Below the pieces are notes generated by a model. It was not told the DNA's origin. It was given only the letters and a program-made list of their open reading frames with translations, and did no database searches. Positions 8,435-16,945 of a stretch of 64,000 nucleotides of DNA are shown piece after piece. Source of the DNA: Niastella sp. (GTDB taxonomy: Bacteria > Bacteroidota > Bacteroidia > Chitinophagales > Chitinophagaceae). The number at the start of each line of letters is the position of its first letter. The stretch's first letter is position 1. The position numbers and the translations under genes were made by a program. The stretch lies in NCBI GenBank assembly GCA_017744515.1, contig JAGIBF010000044.1, forward strand, positions 1 through 64,000, read 5' to 3'.

Positions 8435-8455
8435 AATAAAGATTTTGGGTGACAC

Positions 8456-9166
8456 TTATTCTCCTGGTGTGGGATGTTCGAGGCGGTCGAAATGGGGGCG
8501 CAGGTGTTCGAGCATGCCCTGGCGGAAGGCTTCTTTGTTGCCGGTTTTCAGGAGCTCGACGAGGCCGCTGTGGGAGATCTTGCCGCGGGTGGGCTTTTCT
8601 TCGAGGGTGATCACGTAGGCAAAGATGGGCAGCAGCAGGGATTGGAAACGCTTGAGGGTGTTGTTGCCGGTGATCTCGTAAAGTTTGCCGTGGAAGGCTA
8701 TTTCATTCTGTATACGGAAGTTATCGGTGGCCTGCTCTTCGCGGGCTATCTTTTCCAGTTCGGTCACATGGGCTTCGGTGAGGCGGGGAAAGAGCAGGTC
8801 GGGCAGGCCCATTTCGAGCACCAGGCGGAGTTCGAAGATGTCGCGCATGGTGGCTTCGTCGATCATAATGGGGTCGAGGACCTTTTCGAAAGAGCCAAGG
8901 ATATCGGGCTGGGTGATGACCATGCCGCGCTTTTTGCGGGTCTCTATGATGCCCAGCATGCGCAGACGGCTCAGGGCCTCGCGCACTACGTTGCGGCTAA
9001 CGCCCAGTCCTTCAGCCAGTTCCATCTCGGTAGGCAGGGCATCGCCTGGCTTGTAATTTTTGGTACGTATATACTCACGCAGGCGGGCTTCTACAATGTC
9101 TGCCATTGTTTTATTCAGGATAGGCTCCAGTTCGCCGGATGGGCTCATGATGGACATAGCTGGCAT
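8456..9166 (-). CDS. FadR-subfamily GntR transcriptional regulator of the nan locus
   Basis: A 236-residue regulator. The N-terminal winged helix-turn-helix spans about residues 25-90, with the typical GDALPTEMELAEGLGVSR and VVREALSRLRMLGIIE stretches. The C-terminal part is an all-helical FCD effector domain (LRLVLEMGLPDLLFPRLTE, later HGKLYEITGN). FCD proteins bind small carboxylates, and N-acetylneuraminate or a breakdown product is the natural candidate. The gene is divergent from susC, and its own promoter lies in the 137-bp gap that holds an operator palindrome. Other in-frame ATGs at 9157 and 9148 are possible starts. Function as the local repressor is inferred from position and the paired operators. 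Confidence 0.85.
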   Translation of the reverse strand: MPAMSIMSPSGELEPILNKTMADIVEARLREYIRTKNYKPGDALPTEMELAEGLGVSRNVVREALSRLRMLGIIETRKKRGMVITQPDILGSFEKVLDPIMIDEATMRDIFELRLVLEMGLPDLLFPRLTEAHVTELEKIAREEQATDNFRIQNEIAFHGKLYEITGNNTLKRFQSLLLPIFAYVITLEEKPTRGKISHSGLVELLKTGNKEAFRQGMLEHLRPHFDRLEHPTPGE

Positions 9167-9240
9167 ATTAATGCTAAATTAATTTTATTGTTCTACAAAT
9201 AATGGATAATAAATGGTAATTGTTGAAATGAAATAACTCC

Positions 9241-9248
9241 TACCTTCG
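9241..9248 (+). promoter_or_regulatory. -7 box of the susC-nan operon promoter
   Basis: TACCTTCG fits the TAnnTTTG consensus with one change, and a TTG lies 18 nt upstream (9220-9222). Expected transcription start is near 9253, inside the operator palindrome. Confidence 0.5.
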
Positions 9249-9264
9249 TTATGTACTACATAAC
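9248..9264. promoter_or_regulatory. Palindromic operator upstream of susC and the GntR gene
   Basis: GTTATGTACTACATAAC is a perfect 17-bp palindrome around a central C, with the GT-N3-AC core of FadR-type sites. It overlaps the end of the -7 box and the expected start point of the SusC operon. It is also 82 bp upstream of the divergent regulator gene, so it could serve both. The 13-bp core is the same as at 8113-8125. Confidence 0.75.
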
Positions 9265-9303
9265 AACAAAAGTACGACTTCTCTAAATCTTAAATTACTG
9301 TTT

Positions 9304-12300
9304 ATGCGACTAACGATTCGCTCCGCTGTACCCTGGCTGACGTTGTTCTGCCTGTTTGTAGTCCAGGGGGCAGGTATCGCCCAAACGACCGGCACGAAAA
9401 TTACCGGCACTATTACCAATGCACAGAAAGCCGAGCCTATTGAAGGGGCCACCATCCAGGTGAAGGGTACGCAGGTGTATACTGCCTCCGATGCCGCCGG
9501 CAGGTTTTCCATCGATGTAAAAGACCCGAATACTGCTACGCTGATCGTCTCTTACACCGGTTTTAGTTCCAAAGAAATTGAATTGAAAGGTCAGCGCATC
9601 GTTGCGGTGGCGCTGGAAACCGCCAAGGGTATGGATGAGGTGGTGATCATTGGTTATGGCCGGCAAAACCGCGCTACCGTGACTGGCTCCATCGCTACCG
9701 TGAGCACTAAAGAACTGGAAAATACACAGGGGGCCAACCCGCTGGTACAGCTGCAGGGTAAGGTGGCAGGCCTGTCTTTGCAGATTTCCGACGGTCAGCC
9801 CGGCTCGTCGCCACAAATCTTCATTCGTGGTGGTAGTTCTACTTCGCCGGAAGGGGATGCGCCGCTGCTGGTGGTGGATGGTATCGTGGGGCAGATGCGC
9901 AATATCAGCGACCTGAACCCGGATGATATCGAATCGGTGCAGGTATTGAAGGACGCCGCTTCTACCGCCATCTATGGCGCCCGTGCCGCCAACGGAGTTA
10001 TTATCGTAAAAACGAAAGGTGGCAAGGCCGGTAAGCCCATCGTTACTTTCAAGGTAACGCGCGGCCTCGATCAACTGGGCAAGACGTACAACTTTACCAG
10101 CGCACGCGAATATATCGATGTGAGCCGCCGGAACATCATGAAGTTCAATACTACGAATCCTGAGTTCTTCCTGACCGGTGGCCGTTACGGCCTGAGCACG
10201 GGCAATCCGCGCAACAGCCGCAACACGCTGGAATTTCTGGATACTTATATTGCCAATTATGGTGCTGATTACGTAGCCGACCTCATCGACCACCAGGGCT
10301 GGCAAACGATGGATGATCCTGTTACGGGTCGCAAACTGATCTTCCAGGAAACGGATTACCAGGATGTGACTTTCCGCGATGCGAATAAAACGGAGTATGA
10401 CCTGAATGTATCGGGCGGCAGTGACAAGATCACTTATTATGTGGGTCTTGGCAGCCTGAACCAGGAGGGTATCGTGCTCGGCACCGGTTACAAGCAATAC
10501 AGTGCGCTGATCAATACTACTTATAAATTGAGTGACAGGCTGAGCCTGAACACCAATGTAAATTACCAGTATCGCAGTTCGAGCGGCGCGTGGAATTACC
10601 AGAATGTATTGAGCCGCTCCGTGACCATGCCTTTTACCTACCGGCTGAATTATGAGGATGGCAAGCCTGCTCCGGGTGAAGGGGTGGCTTCTTTCCGCAA
10701 CCGGAATCATGAGGTATATTATAAGGAGAACTACAACGACATTCGTGTATACCGCACGACCGTGAACCTCAACCTCGAGTATAATATCATTCCGGGTCTT
10801 ACTTTCAAACCTGCTTTCTATTACTTTACGACCGAGGGCATCGAGAATTATTTCGAAGCTTATAATGAAGTCAACATCAACCGCAATGCTTCTGCTGCGC
10901 ACAATTATGACCGGCAAACGCAATTCGATGGTGTGTTCAACTATGAAAAGAGCATCGGTAAGAATCACAACATCAGTGCGGTGCTCGGGGGCAGCTTCAT
11001 CGAGCAGTATGCCTACCGCATGAGTGGCAGCGGCCGTGGCGCTCCTACGGATTATATCACTACGCTGAATGCCGCTGTGGACAGTACGAAGCGCATCAGC
11101 ACTACGGCCGCTACTGAAAAGATCACCAGTGTGTTTGGCCGTATCGATTATAACTACCGCCGTAAGTATATGGTGGCTTTCAGCCTGCGCCGTGATGGTT
11201 CATCGCGTTTTGCGGAGGATAACCTGTATGGCTACTTCCCCGGTGTTTCTGCCGGCTGGAATATTCACAGTGAGCCTTTCTTCGCGGGTTTGCGCGACTA
11301 TGTGCAAACGCTGAAGCTGCGCTCCAGCTGGGGACAGACGGGTAACAACGATCTTTCTATCGCCGACACACGCGGGGCTTATACTACCGGTAACAACTAT
11401 GCCGGACAGGCAGGTATCCTCAGCACTACGCTGCCTAACCGCAGCCTGCTGTGGGAAACGACTTCTTCTTTCGACGTGGGTCTGGATATCGGCTTGCTGA
11501 ACAACCGTGTGAATGTGCTGGTGGACTATTACCGTAAGGTGACTTCGGATCGTTTGTTTGCCAAACCGCTGGATGCTACTTCGGGTTTTTCTTCTATCCG
11601 CAGTAACTATGGCAGCTTGCTGAATGAGGGATTTGAAGTGGAGGTCTCTGCTACACCTATCCGCACCAGAAATATTAACTGGGAAGTGAATTTCAATTTT
11701 GCTTTCAATGCCGGTATCGTGCGGGAGCTTCCTGCCAATGGGGAACTCAAGAACCGCACCGGTGGTAATGTGGTGTATAACAAAAAGACGAAGCAATATG
11801 AGCGTGTGGGCGGCTTTGCCGAAGGGGAACGTTATGGTGAGCGCTGGGCTTATCACTTCCTTGGCGTGTATGCTACGGATGAAGAGGCAGCGGGCGCTCC
11901 TTTCGACTCTGAAGCGGGTGGCCGTGTGAAGCAGGGTGGCGATGCGATCTTTGAAGATGTGGATGGCAATGGTATCCTGGACAACCGCGACATGGTGTTC
12001 ATGGGTTATATCCGTCCAGACAAAACAGGGGGCTTCTCCTCTACCCTCAGCTACAAGCAATTCTCGCTGCGCTTCGTGACCGACTTTGCCGTGGGTCATG
12101 TGATCGACAACTCTTTCCGTGGCCGTTTGCTGGGTAGTGCGCGCAACAACAATATGACGCTGACGGATGTGCTGGGTGACGAGATCTGGAAAGAGCAGGG
12201 TGATATTGCTTCTATTCCACGCTATACCGTGATGAGTGATGCCGACTACCGCTACCGCAATCACCTGCGCAACCCCAATGGTTTAGGCTCCGGCTCCGGC

Positions 12301-12561
12301 TATACTACGAACAACTCATTGTATTACGAGAAGGGTGATTTCCTGGCCTTCCGTGAGGTGTCGATCACTTACCAGGTGCCGCTGCCAGCTATGCTGAAGC
12401 GTGCGCATGTGCAGGGGCTGAACATTTTTGCCGGTGTGTTCAACCTCGGTTATATCACTTCTTACAAAGGTTTGATGCCGGAGATCTATACTGGTAATGA
12501 CCAGGGTTCCTACGCACGTCCACGTATGTATAACCTTGGCGCCAAATTGACTTTTAAATAA
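9304..12561 (+). CDS. SusC-like TonB-linked outer membrane receptor
   Basis: A 1085-residue outer-membrane protein. In order it has a signal peptide ending at GAGIAQ, a carboxypeptidase-regulatory-like domain (ITGTITNAQKAEPIEGATI, about residues 32-110), a TonB-box-like MDEVVIIGYG near 111-120, a plug domain with DPLL-type VVDGIVG and DAASTAIYGARAANGVIIV, and a long beta-barrel ending in a C-terminal aromatic/lysine strand. It should import a sialylated glycan fragment or free sialic acid with its SusD partner, powered by TonB-ExbBD. It is the first gene of the operon that runs to the lyase. Substrate assignment is from context. Confidence 0.92.
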   Translation: MRLTIRSAVPWLTLFCLFVVQGAGIAQTTGTKITGTITNAQKAEPIEGATIQVKGTQVYTASDAAGRFSIDVKDPNTATLIVSYTGFSSKEIELKGQRIVAVALETAKGMDEVVIIGYGRQNRATVTGSIATVSTKELENTQGANPLVQLQGKVAGLSLQISDGQPGSSPQIFIRGGSSTSPEGDAPLLVVDGIVGQMRNISDLNPDDIESVQVLKDAASTAIYGARAANGVIIVKTKGGKAGKPIVTFKVTRGLDQLGKTYNFTSAREYIDVSRRNIMKFNTTNPEFFLTGGRYGLSTGNPRNSRNTLEFLDTYIANYGADYVADLIDHQGWQTMDDPVTGRKLIFQETDYQDVTFRDANKTEYDLNVSGGSDKITYYVGLGSLNQEGIVLGTGYKQYSALINTTYKLSDRLSLNTNVNYQYRSSSGAWNYQNVLSRSVTMPFTYRLNYEDGKPAPGEGVASFRNRNHEVYYKENYNDIRVYRTTVNLNLEYNIIPGLTFKPAFYYFTTEGIENYFEAYNEVNINRNASAAHNYDRQTQFDGVFNYEKSIGKNHNISAVLGGSFIEQYAYRMSGSGRGAPTDYITTLNAAVDSTKRISTTAATEKITSVFGRIDYNYRRKYMVAFSLRRDGSSRFAEDNLYGYFPGVSAGWNIHSEPFFAGLRDYVQTLKLRSSWGQTGNNDLSIADTRGAYTTGNNYAGQAGILSTTLPNRSLLWETTSSFDVGLDIGLLNNRVNVLVDYYRKVTSDRLFAKPLDATSGFSSIRSNYGSLLNEGFEVEVSATPIRTRNINWEVNFNFAFNAGIVRELPANGELKNRTGGNVVYNKKTKQYERVGGFAEGERYGERWAYHFLGVYATDEEAAGAPFDSEAGGRVKQGGDAIFEDVDGNGILDNRDMVFMGYIRPDKTGGFSSTLSYKQFSLRFVTDFAVGHVIDNSFRGRLLGSARNNNMTLTDVLGDEIWKEQGDIASIPRYTVMSDADYRYRNHLRNPNGLGSGSGYTTNNSLYYEKGDFLAFREVSITYQVPLPAMLKRAHVQGLNIFAGVFNLGYITSYKGLMPEIYTGNDQGSYARPRMYNLGAKLTFK

Positions 12562-12568
12562 TTCCCAT

Positions 12569-14017
12569 ATGAAAAGGATACCCAAGAAATTAACGTACCT
12601 GCTGGTGGCTGTGCTGATCCTGGCAGGGTGTAAACGAATACTGGATGTAGACACCGTGTCGAGCATCGACTCTTCGAGCTATTGGAAGGCGGAGGGTGAT
12701 GTGGATGGTTATATGACCGGCATCTACGATGACTTACGCGAGCTGATGAATAGTTCTTATCATTTTGAAGACCGTGGTGATGCTTTTGTGGCAGGGCTGG
12801 AGGGTTCGGTAACTACTGCGTGGGAACAGAACCTCAACAACCAGAATGCACCCAGCTGGCTCGGTCATTACAACCTCATTTATCACTGTAACCTGCTGCT
12901 GAAGCATACACCGGGCATTTCCTTCGTGCAAGCTGCGAAGAAAAACAGGCTGATGGCAGAAGCGATGACGGTTCGTGCCTGGACTTATTTTCTGCTGACC
13001 AAATCCTGGAATAATGTGCCGCTCGTGCTGGACGCTATCGAGAGTGATAATTATGTGATGCCTTCACGCAGTGCTCCTGCCGACGTGATGGCGCAGATCA
13101 TCAAAGACCTCGACGCGGCTATCGCGTTGTTTCCCGAAGAAGGGTTCGTGAACAAGAACCGCATGTCGAAACCTTTTGCTTATGCGCTGAAGGCGGATGC
13201 TTTATTGTGGAAGTTCAAAGTGCAGGATGGTTCTAATGCCGATCTCGAAGCTGCGCTGGATGCCGTGAACAAACCGCTGGCGCAAACAACACTGCTGGAT
13301 AGTTTTGCGCTCGTGTTCAGCACGGCCAACAAGCTGAATAGCGAGATCGTACTGGGCCTGCGTTTCATGCGGGATGAGAAGAGTGATCATTATGGCAGCC
13401 GGATGAAACCGCGCGACATTTTCGTGGCCAGCGCCAGCAACAAGGCGGATGTGCCTTATGCCATCAATGGCGCGCGCAGTGTGTATGCGCCCAGTCCGAA
13501 GATCGAAGCTACTTTCAATGAGAACCCCACCGATAAGCGCAAGGCTGCTTCCATCATCCGGGCGCTGAACCCCAATGGTACTACCATTGGTGTGTTTGAC
13601 AACAAGTTCAGGGGTACTCAATTTGCGGATGACCGCTTTTTCGATAATGATATTATTCTCTACCGTCATGGTGGTTTGCTGCTGACGAAAGCGGAGATAC
13701 TGGCTGCGCTGAACCGCCCCAATGAGGCGATCACGGAACTCAACAAGGTGCGCAAGCGTGCCAACATTGGGGACTATACCGGCGCTACCACGCAGGTTGC
13801 CGTAGAGAAGGAAGTGCTGAAGGAGCGCAGCCGTGAGTTGTATTTCGAGTTCAGCCGCTGGCATGACCTGGTGCGTGCGCATTTTCATGGCACCATCAAT
13901 ATTTATACGGAAGTGCCTAACCTGGCGGGCAAGTCGGTTCCGCTGTTCTTTCCCATCCCACGGACACAGATCGACATCAACAAGAACCTGACGCAAACGG
14001 AGGGTTATCCGAATTAA
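12569..14017 (+). CDS. SusD/RagB-family surface glycan-binding lipoprotein
   Basis: A 482-residue lipoprotein with signal MKRIPKKLTYLLVAVLILAG and the acylated Cys21. The N-terminal SusD domain is rich in helices of TPR type (MAEAMTVRAWTYFLLTKSW near residue 130). The C-terminal RagB/SusD domain contains the familiar ELNKVRKRANI and LKERSRELYFEFSRWHDLVR signatures (about residues 385-450). It starts 7 bp after susC, as is usual for the pair. It would sit over the SusC barrel on the cell surface as a lid that captures the glycan. Confidence 0.92.
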   Translation: MKRIPKKLTYLLVAVLILAGCKRILDVDTVSSIDSSSYWKAEGDVDGYMTGIYDDLRELMNSSYHFEDRGDAFVAGLEGSVTTAWEQNLNNQNAPSWLGHYNLIYHCNLLLKHTPGISFVQAAKKNRLMAEAMTVRAWTYFLLTKSWNNVPLVLDAIESDNYVMPSRSAPADVMAQIIKDLDAAIALFPEEGFVNKNRMSKPFAYALKADALLWKFKVQDGSNADLEAALDAVNKPLAQTTLLDSFALVFSTANKLNSEIVLGLRFMRDEKSDHYGSRMKPRDIFVASASNKADVPYAINGARSVYAPSPKIEATFNENPTDKRKAASIIRALNPNGTTIGVFDNKFRGTQFADDRFFDNDIILYRHGGLLLTKAEILAALNRPNEAITELNKVRKRANIGDYTGATTQVAVEKEVLKERSRELYFEFSRWHDLVRAHFHGTINIYTEVPNLAGKSVPLFFPIPRTQIDINKNLTQTEGYPN

Positions 14018-14040
14018 TTCAATCAAGTTCAATCAGCCAT

Positions 14041-15228
14041 ATGCTTATACATAACAGATCAATAAAGGGTTTATGCAAGCTGGTGCTTCCGGCGCTCGTG
14101 CTGCTGGCGCTGGCCTGCAACAAAGGGAAAAGAGACCGGGACCTCAGTAGTCAAAGTGAAGACCCCGTTCTGGACCTGAATGAAGGGGATACTACTTTCA
14201 ATTATATTTTCCGTCAGCGTTTCGAGGGGTATGCGTGTTACCGCATTCCGGCGCTGATACGCGCCAAGGATGGCACCATCATCGCTTTTGCGGAAGCAAG
14301 GCGCAACAGTTGTAGTGATATCGGGGACATCGACCTTGTGATGAAACGTTCCAAAGACAATGGCAAGACCTGGGGTCCGCTGGAGAAGATATGGGATGAT
14401 GGGGCCAACACTTGTGGCAACCCTGCACCCGTGTTGGATGAAACGACCGGCGAGATCCATTTGCTGTTGACCTGGAACTTTGGCACCGATGATATCAGCG
14501 ATATCAATGCCGGCACCAGTAAGGACACGCGGCGTGTATATGTGAGCAAATCAGCCGACAATGGCGCTACCTGGTCTGCTCCGAAAGAAATTACCAGCGC
14601 GGCCAAGCGGCCTGAGTGGGGCTGGTATGCTACGGGACCGTGCCATGGTATTCAACTGACCAGTGGCCCTAAAGCAGGTCGCCTGATCATTCCCTGTGAT
14701 TTTATCGAAAAGGGTTCGGGTGGCCGTGCTTACTCGCACGTGATCTACTCCGACGATCATGGTGCTACCTGGGCGATCGGTGGTGTTTCTCCGCTCGACA
14801 AAGCCAATGAATCTACCGTGGCTACTTTATCGGATGGAGGGCTGATGCTGAACATGCGCCATACCGGTGGTGTTCGTTATGTAGCTACCAGTGATGATCA
14901 TGGTAATAGCTGGAAGAATATGAAGACCGATCCCAACCTGATAGAACCTGTTTGCCAGGGCAGCCTGCTTTCTTTTGTGGTGAGCAGCAAGCATACGTTG
15001 TTTTTCAGCAACCCGGCCAGCACGCGCCGTGAGAAGATGACCATCCGGCAGAGTGAGGATGATGGCAAGACCTGGGCGAAGAAGTATGAAGTGTATGCCG
15101 GGCCGACCGCTTACTCGGACCTGATCCAAATCTCCGGCTCAGAGATCGGCATCCTGTATGAGGCTGGTGCTGCTTCTCCATATACCGGTATTTCTTTTAA
15201 AACCGTTCCCCTCAACAAATTCAAATAA
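14041..15228 (+). CDS. nanH: Exo-alpha-sialidase (GH33), lipoprotein
   Basis: A 395-residue lipoprotein with lipobox LALAC (Cys26). The sialidase fold is shown by the arginine-triad motif YRIP (the F/YRIP box) and five Asp boxes: SKDNGKTW, SADNGATW, SDDHGATW, SDDHGNSW and SEDDGKTW. A Tyr near the end (PTAYSDL) and a Glu in ILYEAG fit the catalytic Tyr/Glu pair. It would release terminal sialic acid from glycoconjugates at the cell surface. It follows susD by 23 bp in the same operon. A second, different sialidase lies two genes on, so the pair may divide linkage types or location. GH33 membership is from motifs. Confidence 0.9.
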   Translation: MLIHNRSIKGLCKLVLPALVLLALACNKGKRDRDLSSQSEDPVLDLNEGDTTFNYIFRQRFEGYACYRIPALIRAKDGTIIAFAEARRNSCSDIGDIDLVMKRSKDNGKTWGPLEKIWDDGANTCGNPAPVLDETTGEIHLLLTWNFGTDDISDINAGTSKDTRRVYVSKSADNGATWSAPKEITSAAKRPEWGWYATGPCHGIQLTSGPKAGRLIIPCDFIEKGSGGRAYSHVIYSDDHGATWAIGGVSPLDKANESTVATLSDGGLMLNMRHTGGVRYVATSDDHGNSWKNMKTDPNLIEPVCQGSLLSFVVSSKHTLFFSNPASTRREKMTIRQSEDDGKTWAKKYEVYAGPTAYSDLIQISGSEIGILYEAGAASPYTGISFKTVPLNKFK

Positions 15229-15246
15229 CCGACAATGATTGACTAT

Positions 15247-16752
15247 ATGAAAAGATGGATTCCGGGCTTGTTGCTGCTGTTGATGGTGGCAGCCGGGGCC
15301 TGTAAAAAGGATGATGCGCGTGCGCCGCTGGTGGCGGCTATCGAGGGCGATGTATTCGAGATCCGCGCAGGCGACAGTATCACGTTCAAGGATATATCGC
15401 AGGGACAGGCTTCGCGCTGGAAGTGGACTTTTGAAGGTGGCACGCCTGCTACTTCCGGGCTCTCTACGCCTACTGTACAATATATCAAAGCAGGTAAATA
15501 TAAGGTGACGCTTGAAGTGAGTAATGCAGGTCAAACGAGCAGCATCACCAAAGAACAATTTGTAACGGTAGGCTATAACCAGATCAATGTGAACTTCACT
15601 GCTGACAAGACCATCCTGATGCAGGATGAATCCGTAGTGTTTACCGACCAGACAACGGGCATCCCTGAGACCTGGAACTGGGAGTTTATTCATGAAACGA
15701 ATGGTGTGTTGTATACTTCCACGCAAAAGAGTCCTACCATTCAGTTCCTGGTGCCTGGTAAATACAGTGTGAAGCTGAAGGCTGCCAATCCCGGTTTCTC
15801 CGGTGAGAAGACAGTAGAGAAGATGATCGAGGTAATCGATAAGACGTTTGTATCTGCCGACCTGACTGCTTCGAAGACCGCTACTTATACCGGCGGCAGT
15901 ATAGCTTTTGATGATATTTCACTGGGTAATGTAACGGCACGCACCTGGACCTTTGAAGGTGGCAACCCTGCTACTTCTACCGATGACCAACCCACTGTGA
16001 CGTATGCAGCACCGGGCCGCTATAAAGTGAAACTGACTGTTTCGAATCCTTACCGTTCTTCGGACAAGGAGCTTGAGAAATATATTCTTGTGGTACCGGG
16101 TGATCAGCTGGCTGCTTTTGTTCCATTCAACGGCGCCGTGGCAGATGCTGGTCCGCTGGCGATCCCTACCACCCTCGTGGGCACGCCTGGCTTTGCACAG
16201 GCTGACCGGTTGAATGTGGTGGGCAATACGGTTACCTTCGATGGTACTTCGGGCGTAATGCTGGAAAGCTCTACCATACTGAATCTTGGTACCGGCGACT
16301 ATTCCGTATCTGCCTGGGTGAAAACGACGGGTACGGCGCGGATGATGATCTGGCAGGAAAGTGGCAAGAATGGTTCTGGTGACAACCAATCGTGGCTGCG
16401 TATGAATGATAACACAACCACACAGTGGCTGCGCTTCAACACCGAGCAACCGGGTGGTTCCAGCATCCTCAGCATCGGTACGGATGGCAAGCTGAATGAT
16501 GGTCAATGGAAGCATGTGGTAGCCGTGCGCCAGGGCGTGAACATGCGTGTATATCTCAATGGTGTGCAGATCGGTCAGCTGGCCAGTCCGCCCGCGCAAC
16601 CGCGCAACGTGACGGGCAACCAGCCGTTCAAGATCGGGCTTCAGCAAGGGGCTACTTCCAACAGCAACTTCTTCAATGGCCAGATCGATGATGTGCTGAT
16701 CTATAAGAAGGCGCTGACGGTGACGGAGATCGCGACTTTGTATGGACTGTAG
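15247..16752 (+). CDS. PKD-repeat and LamG-like (concanavalin A fold) lipoprotein
   Basis: A lipoprotein of about 501 residues with lipobox VAAGAC (Cys19 when started at MKRWIPG). An ATG at 15235 would add four residues. Three PKD-like domains follow in the first 280 residues, each with a WxWxFEGG-like core: RWKWTFEGGTPATS, ETWNWEF and ARTWTFEGGNPATS. The last 200 residues form a LamG/laminin-G-like lectin domain (GDYSVSAWVKTTG, WKHVVAVRQGVNMRVYLNG, GQIDDVLIYKKAL). There is no catalytic signature. It sits between two sialidases in the operon, so a surface glycan-binding role in presenting sialoglycans is the likely job. Start choice is moderately sure. Confidence 0.82.
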   Translation: MKRWIPGLLLLLMVAAGACKKDDARAPLVAAIEGDVFEIRAGDSITFKDISQGQASRWKWTFEGGTPATSGLSTPTVQYIKAGKYKVTLEVSNAGQTSSITKEQFVTVGYNQINVNFTADKTILMQDESVVFTDQTTGIPETWNWEFIHETNGVLYTSTQKSPTIQFLVPGKYSVKLKAANPGFSGEKTVEKMIEVIDKTFVSADLTASKTATYTGGSIAFDDISLGNVTARTWTFEGGNPATSTDDQPTVTYAAPGRYKVKLTVSNPYRSSDKELEKYILVVPGDQLAAFVPFNGAVADAGPLAIPTTLVGTPGFAQADRLNVVGNTVTFDGTSGVMLESSTILNLGTGDYSVSAWVKTTGTARMMIWQESGKNGSGDNQSWLRMNDNTTTQWLRFNTEQPGGSSILSIGTDGKLNDGQWKHVVAVRQGVNMRVYLNGVQIGQLASPPAQPRNVTGNQPFKIGLQQGATSNSNFFNGQIDDVLIYKKALTVTEIATLYGL

Positions 16753-16764
16753 GGAAGGCAACGA

Positions 16765-16913
16765 GGCTTCGACAGGCTCAGCCTGACAGCGTGAGACGTG
16801 AAAAGTGAAACGTGAGATCTTTTGCTTCAACAAGCTTCTTTTGGCTCAGGGTGAGCCGCCCTCCCGCAGAGCGGGACAAGTTTTGAGGGCGACCCACCCT
16901 TCGACAGCCTGAC
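16765..16913. repeat. Cluster of four dispersed repeat types between operon genes
   Basis: Holds a TTCGACAGGCTCAGCCTGACA element (16765-16788) and a GTGAGACGTG/AAAAGTGAAACGTGAG word repeat (about 16790-16816). It also holds a GGTGAGCCG...CGACCCACC hairpin whose 16-bp arms (16848-16863, 16885-16900) enclose a TCCCGC...GCGGGA mini-hairpin, and a truncated TTCGACAGCCTGACA. This is the only sizeable gap (193 bp) in the nan operon. Confidence 0.8.
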
Positions 16914-16945
16914 AACGGAATGAATTGCATAACTAATAAGTTGTA

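Noticed and set aside
8104..8452. Frames coding repeated VGFDKLSLTVSAA or LSLSKPTTR peptides
   Set aside because: They arise from the 71-73 bp tandem repeat and stay open only because the unit lacks stops in those frames.
9310..10968. 552-codon minus-strand frame inside susC
   Set aside because: High-GC third-position shadow of the SusC gene; no recognisable motif, and SusC has a complete signal peptide, plug and barrel.
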